DNA from: Opitutaceae bacterium
GTDB taxonomy: Bacteria > Verrucomicrobiota > Verrucomicrobiia > Opitutales > Opitutaceae
NCBI GenBank assembly: GCA_028688225.1
Contig: JAQTYQ010000001.1
Location: 179,664-243,663 of the forward strand
DNA length: 64,000 bases
Direction: 5' to 3'
The notes beneath the pieces were generated by a model. It was not told the DNA's origin. It did not search any database and worked only from the letters and a program-made list of their open reading frames with translations. Shown in pieces: positions 33,112-41,250 of this stretch. Both the position numbers and the translations under genes were made by a program. Each line of letters starts with the position of its first letter. The first letter of the stretch is position 1.

Positions 33112-34194
33112 ATGTTTTTGCCATCTTTCCGGTTCCTGTTGGTGATTGCCGCCTACTCCATCGCCGGCGCCGCCTACGCCGCGAGCCATCCTGCCCGGAA
33201 GCCGGCCCCGACCGCTGCCGAGATCAACCCCCACGCCTTCCGCAGCGCCATCGTGATCGACGCCACCTCCGGCAAGGTGCTCTTCGAGCAGAACGCCGAC
33301 GTGCAGAATCCGCCCGCCAGCGTCACGAAGCTGATGACCTTCCTCATCGTCGCCGAGAAGATCAAGCACGGGGAGCTCGCGCTCGACACGCCGGTCACCA
33401 TCACCGCCGAGGCGGCGAAAACCGGTGGTTCCCAGGTCTGGCTCGTGGACAAGGAGAAGATCGCGGTCGGGGAGCTGCTGTATGCGCTGATGGTCCAGTC
33501 GGCCAACGACGCCGCCGTGGCCCTCGCCATCCAGGTCGCCGGCTCGAAGGAGGCGTTCGTCGAGCTCATGAACCTCAAGGCCCGCGAGCTCGGGCTGACC
33601 CACACCGTTTTTCACTCGCCGCACGGCCTGCCTCCGGCCCGGGGCCAGGAGGCGGATCTGACGACGGCGCGCGACCTCGCCGCCCTCGCCCGCCGGCTGC
33701 TGACGGGAACCGACGTCCTCCGCTACACTTCGACCCGTGAGCACGACTTCCGCCATCAGAACGGGAAGGGCAACAAGCTCGCCAATCACAACCATCTGCT
33801 CGGCCTGGTGCCGGGCTGCGACGGCCTCAAGACCGGCTGGTATCAGAAGGCGGGCTATTCGCTCGCCGCCACCGTCCAGCGCAACGGCCGCCGCATCATC
33901 ACGGTCATCCTGGGCAGCCCGGAGCGGAAACTGCGCGACATCACCACCACCCGCCTGATCGAAAAAGGATTTGCCGCCCTGGCCGCCATCCCGGCGCCGA
34001 TTCCGCTGCCGCAATCCTCCGCCCAGGCGGCGGCCCCCGCGCCAGTTCCCCCATCCGCCGCGCAACCGGCTCCGGCCACCGACAACACCGCTTCCCTCAA
34101 GCTGGTGCCGCTGCCGCCCGGAGAACAGGGTAAACCGCTGGACAGCGACCCGGGACCGACCGTGCATCTGAGCATTCCCGGCGAAAAGAAATAG
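33112..34194 (+). CDS. D-alanyl-D-alanine carboxypeptidase (S11 family, DacA/PBP5-like)
   Basis: 360 residues from ATG 33112 (an ATG at 33031 adds an Arg-rich tail). A signal peptide ends near AYAAS. The penicillin-binding triad is intact: S70-VT-K73, SAN (QSANDAAV) and KTG (DGLKTGW). It trims the terminal D-Ala of peptidoglycan stem peptides. The C-terminal ~60 residues form a Pro/Ala/Gln-rich tail (AQAAAPAPVPPSAAQPAP) instead of the usual PBP5 beta-domain and amphipathic anchor. Confidence 0.93.
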   Translation: MFLPSFRFLLVIAAYSIAGAAYAASHPARKPAPTAAEINPHAFRSAIVIDATSGKVLFEQNADVQNPPASVTKLMTFLIVAEKIKHGELALDTPVTITAEAAKTGGSQVWLVDKEKIAVGELLYALMVQSANDAAVALAIQVAGSKEAFVELMNLKARELGLTHTVFHSPHGLPPARGQEADLTTARDLAALARRLLTGTDVLRYTSTREHDFRHQNGKGNKLANHNHLLGLVPGCDGLKTGWYQKAGYSLAATVQRNGRRIITVILGSPERKLRDITTTRLIEKGFAALAAIPAPIPLPQSSAQAAAPAPVPPSAAQPAPATDNTASLKLVPLPPGEQGKPLDSDPGPTVHLSIPGEKK

Positions 34195-34293
34195 CCGCAG
34201 TGTTCTGGAAAGAGCGCGATCTTAAGAACCCGCGCTACGATCCGAGCCGTCCCGCCCCACACCCCGACCGGTGCCACCCTGCAACTAGTAATC

Positions 34294-34357
34294 GGCGACG
34301 GGGGCGTCGCCGCTCCATCATTTGCCAGCTTTGGAGACGCGACGCCTTCGTCGCGTG
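34294..34357. repeat. twin-hairpin repeat, GGAGACGCGACGCC family, inverted order
   Basis: Hairpin GGCGACGGGGGCGTCGCC then GCTCCA, a short spacer, TGGAG and hairpin ACGCGACGCCTTCGTCGCGT. The two halves are in the opposite order to the copy at 35463. It sits between convergent genes. Half of a CCCGCCCCACA element lies just upstream at about 34252. Confidence 0.8.
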
Positions 34358-34395
34358 TCGCGTAGTTTGCGTTTTGAGGCTGAACGACAGTTGGC

Positions 34396-35127
34396 TCAGT
34401 GCTCCAGAATAACGACCAGCACGCCGAGCAGGCTGAAGGAACCGCCGAGCAGCCCCGCCTCGTAGCGCTCGTAGCGCTCAACCTTGAATCGCTCCAGGCC
34501 CAGCAGCGTGAGCCAGGTGAAGAGCGTCATGCCGGCCAGCGCCGCCACCGCCAGGATCAGGCTCAGGAGCGCAAACCCACGCCAGCCGAACCGCACGCCG
34601 GACAGGTAAACCGGCAGGAATCCCTCGCAGGGTGACAGCGTTAGCATCACGAACAGTCCGCTCATCGCCGTCCAGTCGCTGGCCCGGGCCGACATCAGTT
34701 TGCTGTCCTTCAATTCCTCTTCCCAGTGGCTGCCCTGCCGGCCAGGCGCGTGTTCGTGTCCGCATTCGGCGCTGGGCTGATGCTGGCTGCCGACCGGGTG
34801 ATGGTGGCAGATGCCCCCGCCGCGCCACTGCCGCCAGAAATAATACAGGCCGATTGCGATCAGAAAGGCGCCGATCACCCACGGAAAAAGCCCGCCCACC
34901 CGCTCGTCGAGCTGGAAACCGAACCAGGCGATGGCGACGCCGAGCAGACTGGTGAGGCCCACGTGCCCCAGGCCGGCACACAGCGTCACCGCGAGGGTTC
35001 GCGTCCGGCTCCAGCCGCGGGCGCGCGCCACCAGCACGAAGGGCAACCAGTGCGTCGGGATCGCCGCATGAAAAAAAGCCACGGTGAAACCCGTGACGGC
35101 GATGGTGGTAAGAACGGCGGAATTCAT
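34396..35127 (-). CDS. multi-spanning membrane protein with His-rich loop, probable metal/sulfite exporter type
   Basis: 243 residues from ATG 35127. There are about six membrane segments. Between segments 3 and 4 is a His-rich loop (CHHHPVGSQHQPSAECGHEH, about 104-123), and FFHAAIPTHWLPF lies near the N-terminus. This layout recalls nickel/cobalt and TauE/UreH-like transporters, where His loops bind metal. TLSPCEGFLPVYLS near 170 contains a conserved-looking CEG. Substrate is inferred; a cytochrome-c-biogenesis-like (CcdA-type) protein is an alternative. Confidence 0.6.
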   Translation of the reverse strand: MNSAVLTTIAVTGFTVAFFHAAIPTHWLPFVLVARARGWSRTRTLAVTLCAGLGHVGLTSLLGVAIAWFGFQLDERVGGLFPWVIGAFLIAIGLYYFWRQWRGGGICHHHPVGSQHQPSAECGHEHAPGRQGSHWEEELKDSKLMSARASDWTAMSGLFVMLTLSPCEGFLPVYLSGVRFGWRGFALLSLILAVAALAGMTLFTWLTLLGLERFKVERYERYEAGLLGGSFSLLGVLVVILEH

Positions 35128-35221
35128 GCAGTGGTGGGATGAAGCGAAGCCCGATGCCTCGGGCCGAACGGCCACGTTGCACGAGCCCTCCGGCGACTCC
35201 AACCTTATTTGCAGCGCCGGC

Positions 35222-35526
35222 TGCAGGCCGGTATGGCCTGCATCGGTTGTAGCGCTTCAGTCTGCGCTTTGGAGCCGCGTAGCCAAACTCGTGAGAGTTT
35301 GGATCGAGCGGTCCGTCCAAAGCCTCACGGCTTTGGCTACGAAACTTCTGCGAGGCCGTAGGGGCGCAGGCTTGCTGCGCCCTTGGTCGAGGGCGCGTCA
35401 GCCCGGATGGAATCCCAGCGGCTATCCCAAAGCACCGGAAGGCCGGAGCCTGGATTTTTTTATGGAGACGCGACGCCCTCGTCGCGTGTTCCATCGAGAA
35501 ACGGCGACGAGGGCGTCGCCGCTCCA
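35222..35526. repeat. array of at least four hairpin repeats upstream of hemE
   Basis: The 511-base gap 35128-35638 has no gene. It contains the perfect stems TGCAGGCC/GGCCTGCA (35222-35242), a GTAGCCAAAC...TTTGGCTAC twin-hairpin element (35279-35340), GGGCGCAG/CTGCGCCC (35362-35382), and a GGAGACGCGACGCC-family twin hairpin (35463-35526). Confidence 0.85.
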
Positions 35527-35638
35527 GTTGGCTGATCGTGGCCAATGTTCCCCGCGAATGAAATAACCCGGCTGACCCTTCCCCGGCAAAAAGATGGGTT
35601 TCCTTTTGGACGTTTTTGGTGTCTGTTGGTGGCCGCCC

Positions 35639-36691
35639 ATGACTTCCCGCGAACGATTCCTTGCCGCCTGCGCCTGCCGCCCGCTGCCGCGGCCGCCGGT
35701 CTGGATCATGCGGCAGGCCGGCCGCTACCTGCCGGAATACCGCGCCTTGAAGGACCGGCACTCCTTCATCGAGCTGGTGCGCACGCCGGCGCTGGCCGCC
35801 GAGGTCACGCTCCAGCCGCTCCGCCGCTTCGCGCTGGATGCGGCCATCCTGTTCTCCGACATCCTCGTCGTGCCCGAGGCGCTCGGCCAGGGCTACCGCT
35901 TCAAGGAGGAGGGCGGCATCGCGATGGAGTTCCGTCTCGAAACCCGCGCCCAGCTCGACCGCCTCTCCGCCGACGGCCTCCGCGAAAAACTGGGTTATGT
36001 CGGCGAGACACTGCGCCGGCTCCGCCGCGAACTGGCCGGGGAAAAGGCCCTGCTCGGCTTCGGCGGTTCGCCGTGGACCCTCGCCTGCTACATGGTCGAG
36101 GGCGGCGGCTCCGACGACTTTCCGCGCGCCCTCCGGCTTTTCCGCGACGATCGCGCCTTTTTCGACGCCCTGCTGGAAAAACTGACCGCCGCCCTCATCG
36201 AGTATTTCCGGATGCAGATCGAGTCCGGAGCCGACGCCATCCAGATCTTCGACTCCTGGGGCGGCCTCATCGCCGGTCCGGACTACGAACCGGCCTCGCT
36301 GCAGTGGATCCGCCGCCTCATCGCCGCGCTACCCGCGGACTTCCCCGTCATCCTTTACGCCAAGGGCACGGCGGCGCACCTGGCCGAGCAGGCTGCCAGC
36401 GGCGCCCGGGTCCTCAGCGTCGACTGGACCGTCGACCTTCCCGCCGCGCACGACGCTCTCGCCCAAAACCCAAAACTCAAAACCCAGAACCGGCGCGTAG
36501 CGCTGCAGGGCAACCTCGATCCGGCGCTGCTCGGCACGACGCCGGACACCGTCCGTCGCGAAACCCTGCATCTGCTCGAATCGATGCGCGGCCGTCCGGG
36601 ATACATTGTCAACCTCGGCCACGGCATCCGGCCCGACGCCCGGCTCGAGTGCGTGGCCGCGCTGGTCGACGCCGTGACGACGTGGAAATAG
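35639..36691 (+). CDS. hemE: uroporphyrinogen decarboxylase
   Basis: 350 residues from ATG 35639. The signature PVWIMRQAGRYLPEYRAL (about 21-38) is the HemE substrate-binding motif, and IQIFDSWGGLI and NLGHGI are also conserved. HemE decarboxylates uroporphyrinogen III to coproporphyrinogen III in heme synthesis. A hemY-type gene acts later in the pathway at 41251. Residues about 275-285 (AQNPKLKTQN) come from a CCCAAAA heptanucleotide tract at 36461-36491. The last 33 bases are duplicated 1.1 kb downstream. Confidence 0.95.
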   Translation: MTSRERFLAACACRPLPRPPVWIMRQAGRYLPEYRALKDRHSFIELVRTPALAAEVTLQPLRRFALDAAILFSDILVVPEALGQGYRFKEEGGIAMEFRLETRAQLDRLSADGLREKLGYVGETLRRLRRELAGEKALLGFGGSPWTLACYMVEGGGSDDFPRALRLFRDDRAFFDALLEKLTAALIEYFRMQIESGADAIQIFDSWGGLIAGPDYEPASLQWIRRLIAALPADFPVILYAKGTAAHLAEQAASGARVLSVDWTVDLPAAHDALAQNPKLKTQNRRVALQGNLDPALLGTTPDTVRRETLHLLESMRGRPGYIVNLGHGIRPDARLECVAALVDAVTTWK

Positions 36692-36796
36692 GCCCGCCCC
36701 CGCTTGCTTGCTCCCGGCGGCGCTTCTGCCTATCCCATGACCTCAATTGGCGCTACCACACCTTGGTCTGCCTAAACAACATTAGCTGAAGAAAAG

Positions 36797-37144
36797 ATGT
36801 CGCTTCCTGAGGCACAACTACGCGGTTGCCTGCGTGCAATCGGTGCGTTCTTGGACAAGCGCCGGCCTCCTCCGGAGATACGGGATCAGCTCGATTTCCG
36901 AGCCGATATCAAAGGATCCGAAGTTGTGATCATGGAAGTTCGGCCGGCCTACAACGGCAAGAATCGCACGATTGAGCATCCAGTCGCGAAGGCAAAATGG
37001 ATTGGAACTGAAAAGGCGTGGCGGCTTTTCTGGATGAGGGCCGACCTGAAGTGGCACACATACGAACCCGCAGCCCGATTCAAGACTATCGCGAAGATCC
37101 TAGACGAAGTTGATCGCGACCCTTATGGCTGCTTTTTTGGGTAG
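36797..37144 (+). CDS. DUF3024 domain protein
   Basis: 115 residues. The conserved layout RPAYNGKNRTIEHPVAKAKWIGTEKAWRLFWMRADLKWHTYEP fits DUF3024 (positions about 51-93). Function is unknown. It lies in the small region bounded by the duplicated hemE ends and is more AT-rich than hemE, which fits acquisition. Confidence 0.82.
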   Translation: MSLPEAQLRGCLRAIGAFLDKRRPPPEIRDQLDFRADIKGSEVVIMEVRPAYNGKNRTIEHPVAKAKWIGTEKAWRLFWMRADLKWHTYEPAARFKTIAKILDEVDRDPYGCFFG

Positions 37145-37251
37145 CATAAAGATGCTGCTGACAAGAGCGGCCAGCAGCCGGCATGGCAGGCCTCTGAAGG
37201 TTGCCAAAGAGGCCGCTTGCCAAGCGTGAAACCGGTGCCAAATTCCCTGGT

Positions 37252-37452
37252 ATGCCGACAGCAAAAGCGCAGCGCCGCAGCGTTAAGACGGAAGCCATCC
37301 GCCTCGTGCAAGGTCTCCCGGCAGCATCGTCTTGGGACGATCTCATGTATCGCATCTACGTGCGGCAGAAGATCGAAGCCGGATTGGCGGACATCGCGGC
37401 TGGCCGAGTCCACCCGCATGCGGCGATTCGCAAAGAATTCGGATTGTCGTGA
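37252..37452 (+). CDS. RelB-type antitoxin-like protein
   Basis: 66 residues from ATG 37252 (an upstream TTG at 37201 would add 17 Arg/Lys-rich residues). It is a short helical protein, VRQKIEAGLADIAAGRVHPHAAIRKEFGL, a pattern typical of antitoxins paired with RelE/ParE toxins. Its stop overlaps the toxin GTG start by 4 bases, which indicates coupled translation. Confidence 0.7.
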   Translation: MPTAKAQRRSVKTEAIRLVQGLPAASSWDDLMYRIYVRQKIEAGLADIAAGRVHPHAAIRKEFGLS

Positions 37453-37748
37453 ACATCGTTTGGTCGTCCGAAGCCCGGAAAGCCTTGCGATCGATCCGGA
37501 AGTTCATCGCGCAGGATTCGGAGTTTTATGCGGCACAGATGGTGGGACGCATCATCGAGCGGGCAGAGCGCGCGGCGGCTTCACCGGGACAGGGGCATCC
37601 TGTTCACGAGTATCCGGAGGAGAATCTGAAGGAAGTGCACGAATCGCCTTACCGCATCATTTACGCCTTCAGCGAGGAAGAGTTGCGGGTCGTTACGATC
37701 GTCCACTTCAAGCAGCGTCTCGCGAGAAAAGGGCCAACCAACACCTGA
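37449..37748 (+). CDS. RelE/ParE-family toxin
   Basis: 99 residues from GTG 37449. IVWSSEARKALRSIRKFIAQDS and YRIIYAFSEEELRVVTIVHFKQ are the RelE/ParE fold signatures. Family members are mRNA interferases or gyrase poisons; which applies here cannot be told. It is paired with the antitoxin gene just upstream. Confidence 0.83.
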   Translation: MNIVWSSEARKALRSIRKFIAQDSEFYAAQMVGRIIERAERAAASPGQGHPVHEYPEENLKEVHESPYRIIYAFSEEELRVVTIVHFKQRLARKGPTNT

Positions 37749-37967
37749 GGTCATCGGGGCAGGGAAAACCTGGCGGTGAGGCGCTGGTCGACACGGTCAC
37801 GACCTGGAAGTAAACCTTCCAAGGCAGGACACACCGGCCTTTCTCTCACAGAAGCCACGCGGAGGCCGCGAAGGAACGGGAACGGCCCACAACCTCAATT
37901 CGAGAAATTCCGCGATTGCTTGAAAGCGGCCTGCGTGCCTTAATCTGTTAACCCCGCAGTTTAATCA

Positions 37968-37988
37968 CCGTGATAGTCATAATCACGG
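37968..37988. promoter_or_regulatory. inverted repeat upstream of the lipoprotein operon
   Basis: CCGTGAT-N7-ATCACGG, a perfect 7-base dyad, 18 bases before the ATG at 38006. It could be an operator or leader hairpin. Confidence 0.35.
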
Positions 37989-38005
37989 CCAGCTAAACAA
38001 TAACC

Positions 38006-38683
38006 ATGCAACTATCCCGAATCGCATTAATTAGCGGCACACTGAGTAGCGTGCTCTTCATGTCCGGCTGCGCTACGGAGTCCAACCGTGCGGTCGAGAC
38101 CCCTCAGGTGCAGACTGCCACTCAAATCTACTCCGGGCCGAAAGCCGTGGTGGCGGTGGGTAAGTTTGACAACCGCTCCAGCTACATGCGGGGCATCTTC
38201 TCGGACGGGGTTGACCGTCTGGGCAGTCAGGCGAAAACCATCCTCATTGCCCATCTACAGCAGAGTGGACGATTCTCCGTGCTGGACCGCGAGAACATGG
38301 AGGAAATCAAGCGGGAGGCGGGTTTTGCCGGACAGGAGCAAAAGATCAAGGGTGCGGAATTCACCGTGACCGGCGATGTCACCGAATTTGGCCGTAAAGA
38401 AGTGGGAGACCAGCAGCTCTTCGGCATCGTGGGCCAGGGCAAGCAGCAAGTGGCCTATGCCAAGGTCAGCCTCTACCTGGTCGATGTCCGCACCTCCGAG
38501 GTCATTACCTCGGTGCAGGGGGCGGGTGAGTACGCCCTCAGTAGTCGCGAAGTACTCGGATTCGGCGGCAGCGCCGGCTATGACTCGACGCTGAACGGGA
38601 AGGTGCTCGACCTGGCGATCCGCCAGGCGGTCGAAAAGCTTACGGCCAGTTTTGATGTCGGCAAATGGAGCCAAGCCAAATGA
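38006..38683 (+). CDS. CsgG/HfaB-family lipoprotein
   Basis: 225 residues. The lipobox MSGC places the lipidated cysteine at residue 22. The CsgG-like core follows: VVAVGKFDNRSSYM, TILIAHLQQSGRFSVLDREN and FTVTGDVTEFG. CsgG-type proteins form outer-membrane secretion pores, but short members occur in a conserved three-gene set with DUF4810 and DUF799 lipoproteins, as here. It overlaps the next gene as ATGA. The upstream 256 bases hold the hemE duplication and a dyad. Confidence 0.87.
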   Translation: MQLSRIALISGTLSSVLFMSGCATESNRAVETPQVQTATQIYSGPKAVVAVGKFDNRSSYMRGIFSDGVDRLGSQAKTILIAHLQQSGRFSVLDRENMEEIKREAGFAGQEQKIKGAEFTVTGDVTEFGRKEVGDQQLFGIVGQGKQQVAYAKVSLYLVDVRTSEVITSVQGAGEYALSSREVLGFGGSAGYDSTLNGKVLDLAIRQAVEKLTASFDVGKWSQAK

Positions 38684-39048
38684 GTTGTCCATTCCGGCTC
38701 CTAGTCGGAGCCATTCTGCTGCTGCTGCTCTGCAGCGGCTGCCAGACCGCGCGCCCCCTGTACTATTGGGGCAACTATGAGGCGACGCTTTACACGAGCT
38801 ACGCCAATCCCGGGAAGATGCCTCCGGAGGAACAGATCCTCAAGCTGCAGGAGGATATCACCAAGGCCGCCGCGGCGGGACTTCCCGTCCATCCCGGCCT
38901 GCACTCCCAGTTGGGCTACCTGTATCTCCAGGGGGGCAATGCCGATGCAGCCCGGAAGGAGTTCGAGACCGAGAAGGCACTTTATCCCGAGTCGGCCGTG
39001 CTCATGGATCGTTTCTTGAAAACACTCACGGCGAGAGGTGCGTCATGA
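38680..39048 (+). CDS. DUF4810 lipoprotein
   Basis: 122 residues, starting at the ATGA overlap with the CsgG-like gene. The lipobox CSGC puts the lipid on C21. YYWGNYEATLYTSYANPGK and HSQLGYLYLQGGNADAARKEF are the DUF4810 signatures; the latter is TPR-like. It overlaps the next gene by 4 bases. Function is unknown; it is the middle gene of the lipoprotein set. Confidence 0.86.
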   Translation: MSCPFRLLVGAILLLLLCSGCQTARPLYYWGNYEATLYTSYANPGKMPPEEQILKLQEDITKAAAAGLPVHPGLHSQLGYLYLQGGNADAARKEFETEKALYPESAVLMDRFLKTLTARGAS

Positions 39049-39671
39049 AGCGGAACATCCTCCGGTCAATCCCGGCCGTGCTCATGCTGGTCTTCTCCGG
39101 TTGTACCACGATACCACCGAAAGACTACACTGCTTTCCGCCAGAGCAAGCCGCGCTCGATTCTGGTCCTGCCGCCGATCAATGAGACGACGGAGGTCGGA
39201 GCCTCCTACAGCCTGCTAACGACCACAACTCATCCACTGTGCGAGCTGGGCTATTATGTGATGCCCGTTGCCGTGGTGGACCAGTACATGAAGGAGAACG
39301 GGCTTTCGGTTCCTGCAGAAATGCATCAGGCGCCAATGGCGAAGCTGCACGAGGTGTTCGGGGCCGACGCGGTCCTGTATATCACGGTCACGCAGTATGG
39401 TTCAAAGTATCAGGTATTTGCCAGCAATGTAGTGGTAGCAGCCAAAGCCAGGTTGGTTGATTGCCGCAGCGGCGTCACCCTGTGGGAGGGGACGGCTCAA
39501 GCAGTGAACAGCGGCCAGTCCGGTCTGATCGAGGCCTTGGTCACCCAAGTGCTGAACAAGCTCATGGACCAGGCGCACATGGTGGCCGCCATGGCGTCCT
39601 ATCAGCTCCTGACCACACCGACCCAGGGCCTGCTCAAGGGTCCCCGGCATCTGGAGTACGGCAAGGACTAG
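39045..39671 (+). CDS. DUF799 (GNA1162-like) lipoprotein
   Basis: 208 residues, lipid on C20 (FSGC). The pattern ILVLPPINETTEVGASYSLL, TTHPLCELGYYVMPVAVVD and LYITVTQYG matches DUF799, the family of the neisserial lipoprotein GNA1162. These proteins resemble the TolB N-terminal / ABC-auxiliary fold and sit at the outer membrane. It completes a translationally coupled CsgG-DUF4810-DUF799 operon, probably one envelope complex. Confidence 0.86.
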   Translation: MKRNILRSIPAVLMLVFSGCTTIPPKDYTAFRQSKPRSILVLPPINETTEVGASYSLLTTTTHPLCELGYYVMPVAVVDQYMKENGLSVPAEMHQAPMAKLHEVFGADAVLYITVTQYGSKYQVFASNVVVAAKARLVDCRSGVTLWEGTAQAVNSGQSGLIEALVTQVLNKLMDQAHMVAAMASYQLLTTPTQGLLKGPRHLEYGKD

Positions 39672-39736
39672 TTCCAAAAGTCTGGGGACGATTCGACACA
39701 CCAAAAACAAGAGGCCGTGCGCATCCTGTACCCTCA

Positions 39737-39820
39737 TCAATTGGCGTGAAGCGACGCGGCAAACTTGACCAAGAGGATGGTGATCAGCGCCGTCCAGATC
39801 TGGATGCGCATGGCGTTGGC
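39737..39820 (-). pseudogene. C-terminal remnant of an IS4-like DDE transposase
   Basis: On the minus strand the last 27 codons read ANAMRIQIWTALITILLVKF (first 20), then stop at 39737. The QIWTALI-x3-LLVK pattern is the usual end of IS4-family transposases. It breaks off at a CTGCTGGCCAGCAG hairpin (about 39824-39845). The surrounding 39672-39940 shows no intact gene. Confidence 0.45.
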
Positions 39821-39940
39821 GCTGCTGCCTGCTGGCCAGCAGAACGCCGGCCTGCGGCCGTGGCTCACCTTGAGCGTTCGGCGTAGTCAGGAAGGAAAGC
39901 CACGGTTGACCCTGCTCCGCCCTGTGCCATGCTGAGACCT

Positions 39941-40156
39941 ATGAAAGGCGAATTCACTGCGATCATTGAGGAAGCCCCGGAAGGCGGCTACTGGGCGATT
40001 TGCCCTGAGGTCCCCGGCGCCAATGGGCAGGGAGACACCGTTGAGGAGGTCAAGGAGAGCCTGCGGGCGGCCATTCGCCTGGTGCTGGAGGATCGGATCG
40101 AGGACGCTCGCCGGGGTCTCCCGGGTGATGCGATCCAAACGGTGATCGCCGTCTGA
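39941..40156 (+). CDS. hicB: HicB-type antitoxin
   Basis: 71 residues from ATG 39941. FTAIIEEAPEGGYWAICPEV and TVEEVKESLRAAIRLVLED are the partial-RNase-H fold and helix of short HicB antitoxins. Its stop overlaps the hicA start (TGATG). The order hicB-hicA is the reverse of the classical hicAB order but common for this short type. Confidence 0.88.
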   Translation: MKGEFTAIIEEAPEGGYWAICPEVPGANGQGDTVEEVKESLRAAIRLVLEDRIEDARRGLPGDAIQTVIAV

Positions 40157-40335
40157 TGAAACGCCGCGACCTGGAAAAGAGGCTCCGCCACTCCGGGTGT
40201 TACCTGAAACGTGAAGGCGGAGCGCACTCGCTCTGGATCAACCCGCGGACGGGCGTGGTGGAAGCGGTTCCGCGACATGCGGAGATCAAAGAGCCACTGG
40301 CGCGGAAGATCTTGAAATCCCTCCACGCCGAATGA
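40156..40335 (+). CDS. hicA: HicA-type mRNA interferase toxin
   Basis: 59 residues, start overlapping the hicB stop. MKRRDLEKRLRHSGC and KREGGAHSLW show the double-stranded-RNA-binding-like fold with the catalytic histidine H24. It ends in IKEPLARKILKSL, as in the family. HicA degrades mRNA when HicB is lost. Its stop overlaps an ATG (ATGA) that opens the frame of the following acetyltransferase. Confidence 0.88.
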   Translation: MKRRDLEKRLRHSGCYLKREGGAHSLWINPRTGVVEAVPRHAEIKEPLARKILKSLHAE

Positions 40336-40430
40336 CCGCCCGGCGAACGCCGGCTCAAGAACCGGATCGCCCCACGAGCGCCATCGGTGAGCATCAATCG
40401 TTGGCCTGCAAGAAAGTGGAAGATGAGGCC

Positions 40431-40973
40431 ATGAATCCAAAGATCGTTATCCGGAACGAGACGCCTGACGATGCTTGCGCGATAACGGAGGTGACCATCG
40501 CCGCGTTCAGGACCCTGGAGATCAGCAACCACACGGAGCAGTTTATTATTGAGGCGCTGCGGGCCGCCAAAGCCCTGACGGTCTCGCTGGTCGCAGCAGC
40601 GGAGAGCCGGGTGATCGGGCATATTGCCTTTTCTCCCGTGACCATTTCCGACGACACTCCGGATTGGTATGGCCTTGGACCTGTTTCCGTTTTGCCGGAG
40701 CACCAGCGGAAGGGCATCGGCAAGGCGCTGATCAAAGAAGGGTTGTCCCGTCTGAAGGATATGAATGCCAAGGGATGCTGTCTTGTGGGACACCCGGATT
40801 ACTACCGGAAATTCGGATTCAAGAACATGTCCGGACTTGTGCTGGAGGGAGTGCCACCGGAGGTCTTCTTCGCCCTGTCTTTCGACGGGCATACTCCGCA
40901 GGGCACGGTCACTTTCCACGAAGGATTCAAGGCGGATGGCCCACAAGAGCAGCGGTGCTTACCGCGCGCCTGA
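40431..40973 (+). CDS. GNAT-family N-acetyltransferase
   Basis: 180 residues from ATG 40431. Residues LGPVSVLPEHQRKGIGKALI (about 77-96) form motif A with the acetyl-CoA loop Q/R-x-x-G-x-G/A. VGHPDYYRKFGFKN near 117-130 is the YhbS-type continuation. Substrate is unknown. The frame is open back to 40332, overlapping hicA, but the extra 33 residues are not family-like. Confidence 0.87.
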   Translation: MNPKIVIRNETPDDACAITEVTIAAFRTLEISNHTEQFIIEALRAAKALTVSLVAAAESRVIGHIAFSPVTISDDTPDWYGLGPVSVLPEHQRKGIGKALIKEGLSRLKDMNAKGCCLVGHPDYYRKFGFKNMSGLVLEGVPPEVFFALSFDGHTPQGTVTFHEGFKADGPQEQRCLPRA

Positions 40974-41038
40974 CCGTTGGCGCTGATCGACCGTGACGGC
41001 GAAAGGCGGCGGGACCGACTCCGGACCTTGGGGACTCC

Positions 41039-41179
41039 TCAATCATTACGATGCGGCGTGGCGCATGCATCAAAGGTGAGGCATCGCCCTCGCTGTAGCC
41101 GGCCTCGGCGAGGCCGGATTTCCGGGGTCGGCGACCCCGGCTACAACCAACGCCAGCGTAAATCGTCGTAAGGATTCAG
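41039..41179. repeat. MITE-like 141-bp element with terminal inverted repeats, copy 1
   Basis: The ends TCAATCATTACGATG (41039) and the complement of TGAATCCTTACGACG (41165-41179) match at 12 of 15 positions. In the middle is a twin hairpin TGTAGCCGGCCTCGGCGAGG ... CCGGCTACA (41094-41145). A near-identical element precedes ileS at 42955-43094. Confidence 0.8.
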
Positions 41180-41250
41180 GCGGGGACCCGCGGACCCGCA
41201 AAAAAAGCGGGACTTTCCCCGGCGCTTGCCCTCAAATCCAGCCCGACCCC

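Larger units (their letters stand above)
36659..37813. repeat. duplicated hemE 3' end flanking a small island
   Basis: 36659-36691 (GCGCTGGTCGACGCC..., the last codons of hemE) and 37781-37813 (GCGCTGGTCGACACG...) match at 27 of 33 positions in direct orientation. The second copy even keeps the translated ending ALVDTVTTWK-stop. The 1.1 kb between them carries a DUF3024 gene and a toxin-antitoxin pair. Confidence 0.8.

Noticed and set aside
35222..35526. Possible CRISPR array
   Set aside because: The repeats are hairpins of different sequences at irregular spacing, not identical direct repeats, and no cas genes are nearby; no CRISPR array is seen anywhere in the window.
40336..41000. Possible integron cassette (attC) around the GNAT gene after hicBA
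   Set aside because: Small-gene content suggested it, but no clear R'/R'' core sites (RYYYAAC / GTTRRRY) with an imperfect palindrome were found.
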